From Streptomyces mashuensis (GTDB taxonomy: Bacteria > Actinomycetota > Actinomycetes > Streptomycetales > Streptomycetaceae), in NCBI RefSeq assembly GCF_014654785.1, contig NZ_BNBD01000002.1, forward strand, positions 310,001 to 374,000: a stretch of 64,000 nt of DNA, written 5' to 3'. The notes beneath the pieces were generated by a model that made no database searches, was not told the origin of the DNA, and worked only from the letters and a program-made list of their open reading frames with translations. Below are positions 42,130-50,982 of this stretch, one piece after another; position 1 is the stretch's first letter; every line of letters begins with the position of its first letter. A program made the position numbers and the translations under genes.

Positions 42130-42927
42130 GTGCTCGTGCTGTTGCCGCCGTCCGAGGGGAAGGCCGCCGGGGGCACGGGGCCCGCGCTCGACACCGCCGC
42201 CCTCTCCCTGCCGGGCCTGCGCACCGCCCGCGAGGCCGTCCTCTCCGAGCTCGTCGCCCTGTGCGAGGGCGACACCGACAAGGCCGCCGACGTCCTCGGC
42301 CTCAGCCCCGGCCTCCGCGGCGAGATCGCCAAGAACGCCGCCCTGCGCACCGCCCTGACGCGGCCCGCCGCCGAGATCTACACCGGTGTCCTCTACGACG
42401 CCCTCGGCCTGGCGACCCTCGCCCCCGCCGCCCGCCGCGCCGCCGACCGCTCGTTGCTGATCTTCTCCGGCCTGTGGGGCGCCGTCCGCCCCTCCGACGC
42501 CATCCCCTCCTACCGCTGCTCGATGGGCGTCAAGCTGCCCGGTCTCGGCGCCCTCGGCGCCTATTGGCGCGAGCCCCTCGCCGCCGTCCTGCCCGAGGCC
42601 GCCGGCGACGGTCTCGTCCTCGACCTGCGCTCCGCCGCGTACGCCACCGCCTGGAAGCCCAAGGGCGAGCTCGCCGGCCGCACCGCCACCGTCCGCGTGC
42701 TCCACTCCCGCACCGTCGACGGCGTCGAGAAGCGCTCCGTCGTCAGCCACTTCAACAAGGCCACCAAGGGCCGCATCGTCCGCGATCTGCTGACGGCGGG
42801 CGCCGCCCCCACCGGCCCCGCCGGGCTCGTCACCGCCCTGCGCGACCTCGGGTACGTCGTCGAAGGCGGCGCCCCCGCCAAGCCCGGCCGCCCCTGGGCC
42901 CTGGACGTCGTCGTCACGGAGCTCTGA
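42130..42927 (+). CDS. yaaA: Peroxide stress protein YaaA (DUF328)
   Basis: 265 residues from GTG at 42130, with GGAGA 6 nt upstream. Starts VLVLLPPSEGK, the family hallmark; also IFSGLWGAVRPSDAIPSYRC and VVSHFNKATKGRIVRDLL (both within the YaaA pattern). The family limits iron-dependent oxidative damage and binds unusual DNA forms in E. coli. Followed by the tRNA gene. Confidence 0.85.
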   Translation: MLVLLPPSEGKAAGGTGPALDTAALSLPGLRTAREAVLSELVALCEGDTDKAADVLGLSPGLRGEIAKNAALRTALTRPAAEIYTGVLYDALGLATLAPAARRAADRSLLIFSGLWGAVRPSDAIPSYRCSMGVKLPGLGALGAYWREPLAAVLPEAAGDGLVLDLRSAAYATAWKPKGELAGRTATVRVLHSRTVDGVEKRSVVSHFNKATKGRIVRDLLTAGAAPTGPAGLVTALRDLGYVVEGGAPAKPGRPWALDVVVTEL

Positions 42928-43048
42928 GCACCCTGGCCCCCGCCCCCGCCCCTCCCCCATTCGGATTGGCGAACGAGGACCGTAACCGTGTAACGTGTGC
43001 GTGTCGCCGGGCACGGGAACCGGGCCGGAGCGGCACACAACAGCACAC

Positions 43049-43121
43049 GGGGCTATAGCTCAGTTGGTAGAGCGCCTGCATGGCATGCAGGAGGTCAGGA
43101 GTTCAATTCTCCTTAGCTCCA
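43049..43121 (+). tRNA. tRNA-Ala (anticodon GGC)
   Basis: 73 nt. Acceptor GGGGCTA / TAGCTCC (one G-U), D-arm GCTCAGTTGGTAGAGC, anticodon stem CCTGC / GCAGG with loop ATGGCAT (GGC), T-arm GGAGTTCAATTCTCC (reduced stem pairing). Discriminator A; CCA not encoded. Not disrupted by an att site. Confidence 0.95.
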
Positions 43122-43125
43122 CAGT

Positions 43126-43165
43126 CGCCCGGTGGGCCCCCGCGAGGGGGCCCACCGGGCGTTTT
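43126..43165. terminator. Terminator after tRNA-Ala / NACHT gene
   Basis: CGCCCGGTGGGCCCC and GGGGCCCACCGGGCG pair perfectly (15 bp), followed by TTTT on the plus strand; serves the two convergent units. Confidence 0.88.
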
Positions 43166-45474
43166 CACCCCTGGGCCGGCTCCCCGAACCGTGCCCTCGC
43201 GTGCCGGTAGATGTCCGTCACCAGCCCCGGGTTGGTCCACGCGACCTTCACGTCGCACGTCTCCCCGTCGACCCGCCGCAGCGCGAGCGACACCGGTTCC
43301 CCCTCGTACGGCACCGCGTGCGGCACCCTCATGCGCTCCTCCGACAGGTCCTCGCCGTTCTTGAGCACCACGGACCGCAGCACCCGCCCCCCGACGCTCC
43401 ACTCGGCCCGGACCACCGCCTTCGCGCAGCCCTCCGCCTTCAGCGACCCGCCGACACCGGCCACCGACGCCGACACGTCGCTCTTCGCCGCCCGCAGGAC
43501 CGCCGCCTCGGCCGGCCGCCCCCGCACCGTCCAGGTGAGGACCGGGATGGACGTGCACGACTGGTCCTGCGCCGGGTTCCCGCCCCCGCCCGTGCAGTAC
43601 ACGAGAGCGCTCTCGGCCGGCTTCGCGCCCGAGCGGTACAGCAGCGTCACACTGCTGGTTGCCAGGTAATTGATCATGGCGACCACCGTCAGTCCGCCCA
43701 GCGCGAAGCCGAACTGCGCCGCCGTCGGCACCAGCGGCAGCAGCCACTTCGAACGCCACGGCCACTCCACGTCCAGGACCGAGATCGCCTTGCGCCGCGA
43801 CCATTCGGAAGGCCCCGGCTCCCCCGCCTCACCGCTCAGCTGCTCCTGCAGCCGCACATGCTGGAACTGGTAGACCGCCCCCGTCTGCCGCAGCACCCCC
43901 ACGTGGTGCGCATCGTCGAGGAACTTCATCAGCCGCCACGGCAGCCTCCCCGTCATCCACAGCCACGTCCGCGACACCTGGAACGAGCCCCACGCCGACC
44001 CCAGCAGCGCCGCCAGCCCCATCCCCGCGCCCATCAGCAGCGCGTACGGCATCACCTCGGGCACCGGGAGGTGGAACGTGGCCCGCAGCCACCAGCTCAT
44101 CCCCCCACCCGCCAGCGCCGCCGTGACCAGCATCGCCAGCACGCCCACCCCCGCGTACCGGAACAGCAGCGCCCGCGGCCCGTGCAGCGCGTCCTTGGCG
44201 ATGTACACCTGCCGCCGCTCGCCCCTCACCATGGCGTACGCCCAGATCCCGCACCCGCCGGCGATCACCCCCGCCATCACCCCGACGAGCGTGCCGAACA
44301 GCAGGTAGAAGAACCAGCCCCACACGGCGCCGTACGCCACCCCCACCAGCAGCCCGGCGACCCCCGAACTCACCTGCCACCACGCGAAGTCCGACGTCCC
44401 GTCCCCATGCATCCGCCGCGCCACGAACGCCAGATACCGCTGAGCCTCGTCGGCCCCGTACGCCGTCTCCGACGACTCCGCGTACAGCGTCGGCAGGTAC
44501 CGCGCCAGCAGGTGCGCCTCGATCCCCGCCCGCGTACGGAACTCCTCGCCCCGCAGCAGCTCCCCGGGGTCCGTCGACCCGGCCCGGTACGCCGTCGCCG
44601 CCATGTGCAGCATCAGCGGGGTGGACAGCGTCCGGCCCAGCGGCGACCGCGGCCGCTTCCGCAGCGCGGCGAAGACCGTGCCCCAGCGCTCGCCCCGGTC
44701 CGCGGACGCCCCCCGCAAATACGTGACCGCGTCCCCCGTCGCGACGGGCTCCAGCTCCACCACGGCGGCCTTGGTCAGGTAGTCCCCCACCTTCTCGTAC
44801 TCGGTGGCCCGGCACGTCAGCAACAAGGGAACGCGCTTCGCCCCCAGCGCCTCGATCGCCTCGACCGCCCGCCGGTGCAACGGCTCCGGCAACTCGTCCA
44901 GGCCGTCCAGAACCGGCATCACCCGCCTCTCGTCGAACAGCCGCCGCGCCACATCCCTGCGGAACAACCGCCCTCGCCCCAGCCCCGGGCTCAACTGCCT
45001 GATGTGCCGCACCAGCCACGTACGTAACGGCACGGACGGCCGCCACGACGACAACGACAGCAGCACGGGTACGGGTTCCTCCGGCTGCCACGAGTCCAGC
45101 AGCTCGCGCGCGAGCAGCAGCGCGCACACGCTCTTCCCCGAACCCGGCGCCCCCAGCACCACCAGCTGCCGCTTCGGCAGGCTCTTCAGGAACGCCGGTA
45201 CGTCCTCGACGTCCCCGTCCTTGCCGAGCCCCGCCGTCCCCAGCACGTCGTCCGGCGACTGCACGGGCCGCCCGGTCCGCGACCACCGCACGGGAATCGG
45301 CTGCGGATTCTCCAACCGCCGCCGCGCCACCTCGTCGTTGAGGCGCACGAGGAGGTCGCGGCGCAGCCGCCGCGCCGCCCTGTCGGTACGTGTGACGGCC
45401 CGGCCGTCCATGACCATGACCAGGTCGCCCCCGACCGTGGTCCTGCTGACCTGTTGTCGCCTTCTACTGGCCAC
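43165..45474 (-). CDS. Membrane-anchored NACHT NTPase
   Basis: 769 residues from GTG. N-terminal ~90 residues, with a VGGDLVMVMDG start, then NACHT: Walker A VVLGAPGSGKS, Walker B MPVLDGLDELPE, and LLLTCRATEYEK. C-terminal half has about five to six membrane segments (e.g. GVAGLLVGVAYGAVWGWFFY, LLFGTLVGVMAGVIAGG, FGFALGGLTVVAMINY) and an exposed ~140-residue domain with paired cysteines. Such STAND NTPases in Streptomyces are candidates for signalling or phage-defence proteins. Divergent from a small membrane protein gene. Confidence 0.78.
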   Translation of the reverse strand: MASRRRQQVSRTTVGGDLVMVMDGRAVTRTDRAARRLRRDLLVRLNDEVARRRLENPQPIPVRWSRTGRPVQSPDDVLGTAGLGKDGDVEDVPAFLKSLPKRQLVVLGAPGSGKSVCALLLARELLDSWQPEEPVPVLLSLSSWRPSVPLRTWLVRHIRQLSPGLGRGRLFRRDVARRLFDERRVMPVLDGLDELPEPLHRRAVEAIEALGAKRVPLLLTCRATEYEKVGDYLTKAAVVELEPVATGDAVTYLRGASADRGERWGTVFAALRKRPRSPLGRTLSTPLMLHMAATAYRAGSTDPGELLRGEEFRTRAGIEAHLLARYLPTLYAESSETAYGADEAQRYLAFVARRMHGDGTSDFAWWQVSSGVAGLLVGVAYGAVWGWFFYLLFGTLVGVMAGVIAGGCGIWAYAMVRGERRQVYIAKDALHGPRALLFRYAGVGVLAMLVTAALAGGGMSWWLRATFHLPVPEVMPYALLMGAGMGLAALLGSAWGSFQVSRTWLWMTGRLPWRLMKFLDDAHHVGVLRQTGAVYQFQHVRLQEQLSGEAGEPGPSEWSRRKAISVLDVEWPWRSKWLLPLVPTAAQFGFALGGLTVVAMINYLATSSVTLLYRSGAKPAESALVYCTGGGGNPAQDQSCTSIPVLTWTVRGRPAEAAVLRAAKSDVSASVAGVGGSLKAEGCAKAVVRAEWSVGGRVLRSVVLKNGEDLSEERMRVPHAVPYEGEPVSLALRRVDGETCDVKVAWTNPGLVTDIYRHARARFGEPAQG

Positions 45475-45536
45475 GTGCGTCCCCCGTGGTAGAACCTTGG
45501 CCCTGTCATGTTACGTAGCGCACAGGGGGAGTTGGG

Positions 45537-45842
45537 ATGACACTGACCGGAAAACGCATGCTGGCGGCCGGCGGGACGGTGGTACTCGCCGCGGCGGTGA
45601 ACATCGCGACGAGCGTGCTGACGGCGAAGTGGTCGCCGGTGTGGATGGTGTGGACGGCCGTATTGGTCATCCTGGCCGTGGCGTTGCAGATGTGGCTGAT
45701 CAAGAGCGAGCAGCCGTCTGCGCGTCGGCAGCACTTCGAGGATGTCGAGGGGCGTGCGTTGCAGCAACGGATGGGCGGGCCCGGCGAACAGGTGGTACGC
45801 CGGGCGAAGGTGGACGAGGACCTGGTGCAGCGCCAGGACTAG
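45537..45842 (+). CDS. Small two-helix membrane protein divergent from NACHT gene
   Basis: 101 residues, ATG with AGGGGGA 6 nt upstream. Two membrane segments (MLAAGGTVVLAAAVNIATSV and VWMVWTAVLVILAVALQMW), then a charged cytoplasmic tail (EDVEGRALQQRMGG, RAKVDEDLVQRQ). Start sites of this and the NACHT gene are 62 nt apart, so they share a control region. May be a partner of the NACHT protein; not tested. Confidence 0.62.
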   Translation: MTLTGKRMLAAGGTVVLAAAVNIATSVLTAKWSPVWMVWTAVLVILAVALQMWLIKSEQPSARRQHFEDVEGRALQQRMGGPGEQVVRRAKVDEDLVQRQD

Positions 45843-46078
45843 AGCACGCCGCCCTTCACGCCCGTGACGAATGCGCTCCACGCGGCGGCGGGGAAGACGA
45901 CGGCGGGGCCGTGGGGGGCGCTTTTACTGTCCCTCACGGGGACGAATGCGGGGATATCGGGGGCGATTTCCACGCAGTCCCCGCCGTGGGTTCCGCTGTA
46001 GCTGCTTTTCGTCCACCCGACTTCCAGACAGTTCCCAGCGTCGTTCCCGCTGTAGGTGCTCTTGCGCCATATCACCAT
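45839..46078 (-). CDS. DUF397 protein
   Basis: 79 residues from ATG at 46078 (GGAAGGG about 10 nt upstream). Contains two WRKSTYSG / WTKSSYSG-type units and VPVRDSK, the usual DUF397 marks; here the first unit is duplicated. These are partners of the XRE/DUF5753 regulator coded upstream and act in Streptomyces development and toxin-antitoxin-like pairs. The end overlaps the divergent gene by 4 nt. Confidence 0.8.
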   Translation of the reverse strand: MVIWRKSTYSGNDAGNCLEVGWTKSSYSGTHGGDCVEIAPDIPAFVPVRDSKSAPHGPAVVFPAAAWSAFVTGVKGGVL

Positions 46079-46922
46079 TGCGCCCATACCCTTCCATTGC
46101 ATCGCCGATGAAGGCAGCAGAGTCGGATGCTGAGAGGCAGTCAGCTCGGAGCACATCATAGATCCTGGTGTAACGCGCGATAAGCGCCGGATCGTTGATG
46201 AAATGCCCGGCCTCCAGCGATTCCGAGTACAACCACTGCTCTCCGTCCGCCAGGGTGATCAGCGACATCGCGGTCTTGGGTTTGATCAGCGGCAGGTTGA
46301 ACGGCGCCACTTGAACGCGCATATTCGGCCGCTGGCCGGCCAACAGCAGCTGCTCACACTGGTCGCGCATTACGTCGCCGCCGCCGACGACGTTCCGGAT
46401 GGCGCTCTCGTCCAGCACCACGACCAGGAGTGGCCCATCCACCTTCATGAAGCCTTGCTGCCGGCTCATTCGAGCCGCTACTCGGTCGTCCAGTTCGCGG
46501 CCCGAGAAGAACTGCGACATGAGTGCGCGCGCATATTCCTCGGTCTGCAACAGCCCCGGCATCACATCGGTCTCGTACGCACGAAGAGCCTCCGCGTTCG
46601 CTTCCATCTCGACCCACCGTTTGAGCCAATCCGGATGGGTCGTGTGCGGATACCAGTCGATCCGCCGCCAGAGGGTGGTGAACATGTCCCCCGTACCGAG
46701 CAGCTGGTCGCATACCGCGACAAACCGCTCCTGCGGCACCCGCTTCCCCGCCTCCACCCGCGTGACCAGCGTCCGGTCGCAGGGGATCTTCGCCGCCAAG
46801 TCCTCCTGCGTCAGTCCCGCGCACTCGCGGTGGTGCCGGAGCACCTCTCCGAACACCGCCGCCGTCGTCGCGGCCCCGCCGTCCGCCGAACCGTTCGCAC
46901 CGTTGCGTCGTTTCACGTCCAT
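45924..46922 (-). CDS. XRE-family regulator with DUF5753 domain
   Basis: 332 residues from ATG at 46922. HTH at residues ~20-75 (LRHHRECAGLTQEDLAAKIPC, RVEAGKRVP); DUF5753 from ~100 (LRAYETDVMPGLLQTEEYARAL). The normal end of the family falls near residue ~280 (CLSASDSAAFIGDAMEG). The frame then runs on for ~55 basic residues over the DUF397 gene in another frame, so a late frameshift in this or the DUF397 gene is possible. Confidence 0.78.
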   Translation of the reverse strand: MDVKRRNGANGSADGGAATTAAVFGEVLRHHRECAGLTQEDLAAKIPCDRTLVTRVEAGKRVPQERFVAVCDQLLGTGDMFTTLWRRIDWYPHTTHPDWLKRWVEMEANAEALRAYETDVMPGLLQTEEYARALMSQFFSGRELDDRVAARMSRQQGFMKVDGPLLVVVLDESAIRNVVGGGDVMRDQCEQLLLAGQRPNMRVQVAPFNLPLIKPKTAMSLITLADGEQWLYSESLEAGHFINDPALIARYTRIYDVLRADCLSASDSAAFIGDAMEGYGRNGDMAQEHLQRERRWELSGSRVDEKQLQRNPRRGLRGNRPRYPRIRPREGQ

Positions 46923-47064
46923 CCGCCCCCAGCCGTGACAGCTTGCCCATGGCACGTGCAAAGCGTTGTGAGCGTAGGCGCGGGTGCGGAACTCTGTCCT
47001 CGTAAACGGTAGTTGGATCACCCACACGGGTGTGATTCGGCCCGACGAATCTCCGAGGAAACCG

Positions 47065-47412
47065 ATGGTCGCTATCCCCTCACCCCCCACCCCCGCACCC
47101 TCCGACGCGGACCTGCGCCGGATCTCCGCGCAGACGGCGCACGAACTCCAGGCGGTCTGCCGTGAACACGGCTGGGCACTGCACATCACGGCCGGCGAGC
47201 CGATGAGCGGCAACGGGTACGTGGAGTTCCCGCCGCTCCGCGTGGACGTGGCGCAGCAGATCATCGCCGGGTTGCGGCGGTTGCTGACGACGCGGTGCGA
47301 GGAGTGCCAGGCGATCAAACGGCGGCGGGCGCAGGCGTTGCGGGAGAAGGACACGCCGACGGCGCGGGCGATGGCCGTGGCGATGGGGCGTCACCTTCGG
47401 GCGGCACACTGA
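47065..47412 (+). CDS. Conserved Streptomyces hypothetical protein
   Basis: 115 residues from ATG with GAGGA upstream. ISAQTAHELQAVCREHGWAL and VDVAQQIIAGLRRLL, then a basic Cys-containing helix (RCEECQAIKRRRAQAL). Often found next to XRE/DUF397 pairs. Function unknown. Confidence 0.6.
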   Translation: MVAIPSPPTPAPSDADLRRISAQTAHELQAVCREHGWALHITAGEPMSGNGYVEFPPLRVDVAQQIIAGLRRLLTTRCEECQAIKRRRAQALREKDTPTARAMAVAMGRHLRAAH

Positions 47413-47461
47413 CCGCGCCTGACCGCGGGTGACCGGCGGCGCGCGCTAACCTGCTGCCGCC

Positions 47462-47854
47462 ATGAACGATTTCGTTGATGAAGCGCGTACGCGCGTCGCG
47501 CACCTGCTCCGGATGGCCAACACCACCGACGACCGGATCAGGGCACAGATCATCGAATACGCCGACAGCACCCCGGAACCGCCGGTCATGAGCCGCGGGG
47601 CGGGGATCGTGACGACCGGTTGCGCGCGCTGTCGGCGGACCGCGTGGCGGCAGCACGACTGCGAGGGGCCGCTGTGGGTGTGCGGGACCTGCGGGCACGT
47701 GGAGCCGATCACGCTGCGGTGCCCGCAGTGCGACGCCGAGATGACGCCGCCGGCACTGGGGGCACCGGACGTGTGGGAGTGCCCGGCCTGCGATGTCTAC
47801 CGCAGGTGGGACGTGTCGTTGAGCAGCCGCAGGGACGCGTTGCCGTCGGAGTAG
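47462..47854 (+). CDS. Zinc-ribbon hypothetical protein
   Basis: 130 residues. C-terminal half has CARCRRTAW, CGTCGH, CPQCDAEM and CPACDVY, giving two CxxC-CxxC zinc ribbons. The last 58 nt overlap the end of the convergent RNase H/phosphatase gene, so expression of the two may interfere. Function unknown. Confidence 0.62.
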   Translation: MNDFVDEARTRVAHLLRMANTTDDRIRAQIIEYADSTPEPPVMSRGAGIVTTGCARCRRTAWRQHDCEGPLWVCGTCGHVEPITLRCPQCDAEMTPPALGAPDVWECPACDVYRRWDVSLSSRRDALPSE

Positions 47855-48999
47855 TAGGAGACGGCGGAGAGCGAGGCCGCGGCGAGTTCCATGCGGAACA
47901 GGGACTCGGGCGGGGCGCCGAGGGCGAGCCGTACGAGGGTCTTGACGGGCGTCACGTGGGTGACGACGAGGACCGTGCGGCCGGCGTACCGGGCGAGGAG
48001 CTTGTCGCGGGAGAGGGAGACGCGCCGGGCCACGGCGGCGAAGCTCTCGCCGCCGCCGGTGGGGGCGGCCTTGGTGGAGGAGAGCCAGGCGTCGAGGTCG
48101 TCGGGGTAGCGCTCGCGGACCTCGGTGAAGGTGAGGCCCTCCCAGGCGCCGAAGTCGGCTTCGCGCAGGCCCTCGTCGATGCGGACCTCCAGGCCGAGGC
48201 GGCGGGCCGCGGCTTCGGCGGTCTCGCGGCAGCGGCGCAGGGGGGAGCTGACGACGGCCTGGACGGTGCCGCGGGCGGCGAGGGCGGCGGCGACGGATTC
48301 GGCCTGGCGGCGGCCGGCCGCGGAGAGCTCGGGGTCGCTGCCGCCGCTGCCGGAGAACCGCTTCTCGGGTGTGAGGGCGGTCTCGCCGTGGCGGAGCAGG
48401 ACGAACGTGGTGGGGGTGCCGAGGTCGGCGGGGGCGGCCCAGCCGACGGGGGCGGGGCGGGGCTCCTCCTCGGCCGGTTCGGCCACGGCGGGGAGGCGCG
48501 TGGCGGAGGGGGCGGCGGTGAGGGCGGCGCTCGCGGCGGCGGAGGCGGCGAGGCCGGCGGCGGAGCGGCCGGGCTCCCACTGGCGGCCGGCCTTGCCGGC
48601 GTCCATGGCCTCGTTGGCGAGGCGGTCGGCGTGCTTGTTCTTCTCGCGCGGGATCCACTCGTAGGTGACGCGGCCGGGCGGGAAGATCGTCTGGGCGTGG
48701 GCGGCCAGGGGCTTCATGTCCGGGTGCTTGATCTTCCAGCGGCCGGACATCTGCTCGACGACGAGCTTGGAGTCCATGCGGACCCGGACGGTGGCGTCGG
48801 GGTCGAGGTCGCGGGCGGCCTCCAGGCCGGCGATGAGGCCCTTGTACTCGGCGACGTTGTTCGTGGCCCGGCCGATGTACTCGGCGGCCTCGGCGAGGGC
48901 TTCGCCGGTGGCCGCGTCGAGGACGACGGCGCCGTAGCCGGCGGGGCCGGGGTTGCCCCGGGAGCCGCCGTCGGCCTCGACGATGAAGCGGTGCGCCAT
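47797..48999 (-). CDS. Bifunctional RNase HI / histidine phosphatase
   Basis: 400 residues. RNase HI at 1-135: EADGGSRGNPGPAGYG, NNVAEYKGLIAGLE, RMDSKLVVEQM, HADRLANEAMD give the acidic active site. A Ala/Pro linker is followed by a histidine phosphatase at ~200-400: LLRHGETALTPEKRFSG with the catalytic His, SSPLRRCRETAEAAA and VTHVTPVKT. Same fusion as mycobacterial Rv2228c. Removes RNA from hybrids; the phosphatase part is related to CobC. First of three conserved genes with zinc-ribbon and Nif3. Confidence 0.92.
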   Translation of the reverse strand: MAHRFIVEADGGSRGNPGPAGYGAVVLDAATGEALAEAAEYIGRATNNVAEYKGLIAGLEAARDLDPDATVRVRMDSKLVVEQMSGRWKIKHPDMKPLAAHAQTIFPPGRVTYEWIPREKNKHADRLANEAMDAGKAGRQWEPGRSAAGLAASAAASAALTAAPSATRLPAVAEPAEEEPRPAPVGWAAPADLGTPTTFVLLRHGETALTPEKRFSGSGGSDPELSAAGRRQAESVAAALAARGTVQAVVSSPLRRCRETAEAAARRLGLEVRIDEGLREADFGAWEGLTFTEVRERYPDDLDAWLSSTKAAPTGGGESFAAVARRVSLSRDKLLARYAGRTVLVVTHVTPVKTLVRLALGAPPESLFRMELAAASLSAVSYYSDGNASLRLLNDTSHLR

Positions 49000-49011
49000 G
49001 GCGGGGGCCGC

Positions 49012-49755
49012 CTAGAGGCCGGACTCGGGGGTGCGGACGAGGATGCGGCGGCAGTTCTCGCAGCGCACGACGGCGTCGGCGGCGGCGGACCGCACCTCGT
49101 TGAGCTCGGTGATGTTGAGCTCCAGCTGGCAGCCCTCGCAGCGGCGCTGGTAGAGGCGGGCCGCGCCGACGCCGCCCTGCTGGGTGCGGAGCTTGTCGTA
49201 CAGCTTGAGGAGGTCGGCGGGGACGGAGGCGGCGACGACCTCGCGCTCCTTGGTGACGGTGGCGACCTCGGCGTCGATGCCGGCGATGGCGGCGTCGCGG
49301 CGCGCGGTGGCGTCGTCGATCTTCGCCTGGACGGACGCGACCCGGCCGGTCAGCTCCCGGACGCGCTCCTGCGCGGCCTCGCGGCGCTCCATGATCTCCA
49401 GCACGACGTCCTCGAGGTCACCCTGGCGCTTGGCGAGGGAGGCGATCTCGTGCTGGAGGTTCTCCAGGTCCTTGGGCGACAGGCCGGCGCCGGAGTCGAG
49501 GCGCTGCTGGTCGCGGGCGGCGCGCTGGCGGACCTGGTCGACGTCCTGTTCGGCCTTGGTCTGCTCGCGCGCGGTGTCGCTCTCCTCGGTCTGGGCGGCG
49601 ACGAGGAGGTCGCGGTGCTGGGCGAGGTCGCCTTCCAGGGTCTGGATCTCGGCGTGCTCGGGCAGGCTCTTGCGCTTGTGCGCGAGCTGGGTGAGACGCA
49701 CGTCCAGGGCCTGGAGGTCGAGGAGGCGGATCTGGTCGGCGGGCGCGGCGTTCAG
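49012..49755 (-). CDS. C4-type zinc-ribbon coiled-coil protein
   Basis: 247 residues if started at CTG 49755, which has AGGAG 7 nt upstream; a GTG at 49818 gives 268 residues without a good ribosome site. A long coiled coil (residues ~10-190, e.g. LEDVVLEIMERREAAQERV) is followed by CEGCQLELNI and CENCRRILV, a zinc ribbon. Matches the DUF164/zf-RING_7 family coded next to Nif3 and RNase H in actinobacteria. Thought to be nucleic-acid-linked. Confidence 0.82.
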   Translation of the reverse strand: MNAAPADQIRLLDLQALDVRLTQLAHKRKSLPEHAEIQTLEGDLAQHRDLLVAAQTEESDTAREQTKAEQDVDQVRQRAARDQQRLDSGAGLSPKDLENLQHEIASLAKRQGDLEDVVLEIMERREAAQERVRELTGRVASVQAKIDDATARRDAAIAGIDAEVATVTKEREVVAASVPADLLKLYDKLRTQQGGVGAARLYQRRCEGCQLELNITELNEVRSAAADAVVRCENCRRILVRTPESGL

Positions 49756-49903
49756 TGGAGGCTCCTGGTTTCGGTGGTGGCGGGTGGCGGACGCCGCGGG
49801 GGCGGTCACCGTGGTCACCCTACCGCCCGGGGCCGGGGTGCTGAAGATTCACACGGTCGGCGGACAGGCCGTGGAGAGGCCACGGGGGCGGCTTCCGGCC
49901 GGG

Positions 49904-50764
49904 TCAGGCGCCGGTGGGGGCCTCGGGCGCGGCCTCGCGGCCGAAGCGGCCGGTCCACGGGTCGGTGACCAGGCGCGAGACGTGCGTGCGCAGGCCCCAG
50001 CCGTGGCGGTCGGAGATCTCGTCGAGCTGGGCGGCGGCCTGCTCGGTCCAGGGCCACTCGGTGGCCCAGTGGGCGGCGTCGACCAGGGCGAGGGGACTGT
50101 GCTGCTGGGCCTCGGAGGCGGGGTGGTGGCGCAGGTCGGCGGTGACGTACGCGTCGACGCCGGCGGCCCGTACCTGGTCGAAGAGGGAGTCGCCGGAGCC
50201 GCCGCAGACGGCGACGGTGCGGAGGGTGCGGCCGGGGTCGCCGGCGACGCGGATGCCCTGGGCGGTGGCGGGCAGGTGCCGGGCGGCGCGGTCGGCGAAC
50301 TCGGCGAGCGTGAGGGGCGGGTCGAGCTCGCAGACGCGGCCGAGGCCGCGGCGGCCGGAGGGGTCGGTGGGGTCGGGCACGAGGGGGCCGGTGACGCGCA
50401 GGCCGAGGGCGCCGGCGAGGGCGTCGGAGACGCCGGGGTCGGCGCTGTCGGCGTTGGTGTGCGCGACGTGCAGGGCGATGTCGTTCTTGATGAGGGTGTG
50501 CACGACGCGGCCCTTGAAGGTGCCGGCCGAGACCGTCGTCGTACCGCGCAGGTAGAGCGGGTGGTGGGCGACGATCAGGTCGGCGCCCAGGGTCACGGCC
50601 TCGTCGACGACCTCCTGGACGGGGTCGACGGCGAACAGCACGCGGGTGACGGGGGCGGCGGGGTCGCCGCAGACCGTACCGACGGCGTCCCACTGCTCGG
50701 CCCGCTGCGGGGGCCAGAGGGTCTCCAGAGCGGCGATGACTTCAGACAGTGCGGGCACGGGCAA
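49904..50764 (-). CDS. Nif3-like dinuclear metal protein
   Basis: 286 residues. VLFAVDPVQEVVDEAVTLGADLIVAHHPL (in pieces: DLIVAHHPL, ALHVAHTNAD, SPLALVDAAHWATEW) gives the metal-binding His and Asp residues of the Nif3/YbgI family. The insert typical of longer bacterial forms is absent. Family forms hexamers; members relate to GTP cyclohydrolase I type 2, but biological role is unclear. Confidence 0.88.
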   Translation of the reverse strand: MPVPALSEVIAALETLWPPQRAEQWDAVGTVCGDPAAPVTRVLFAVDPVQEVVDEAVTLGADLIVAHHPLYLRGTTTVSAGTFKGRVVHTLIKNDIALHVAHTNADSADPGVSDALAGALGLRVTGPLVPDPTDPSGRRGLGRVCELDPPLTLAEFADRAARHLPATAQGIRVAGDPGRTLRTVAVCGGSGDSLFDQVRAAGVDAYVTADLRHHPASEAQQHSPLALVDAAHWATEWPWTEQAAAQLDEISDRHGWGLRTHVSRLVTDPWTGRFGREAAPEAPTGA

Positions 50765-50982
50765 AGGCTACCGTTCCGCCGTACCCGTCAAGAGGGCCAG
50801 GTCAGCCACCCGTCCGCCGTTTAGGTCCGGCCGACTCATGTGGCCTGCGGCGAAACAGCACACTTACGCGCCGTCTCTCAGCTAAACCCGGAAACCGCCA
50901 CCCATACGCGTGAAGCGCGGAACGTCGGACGGTCGGCCGGGCAGCACGATAACTACGTTCTGTGCCGGAGGTGACGTTTCTC

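Noticed and set aside
43049..43121. tRNA-Ala as the prophage attachment site
   Set aside because: It is 3.7 kb from the integrase with rnpB, RNB and yaaA in between, is complete, and points away from the prophage.
47620..49968. 782-residue plus-strand frame
   Set aside because: Gly/Ala-rich shadow of the RNase H/phosphatase and zinc-ribbon genes on the other strand.
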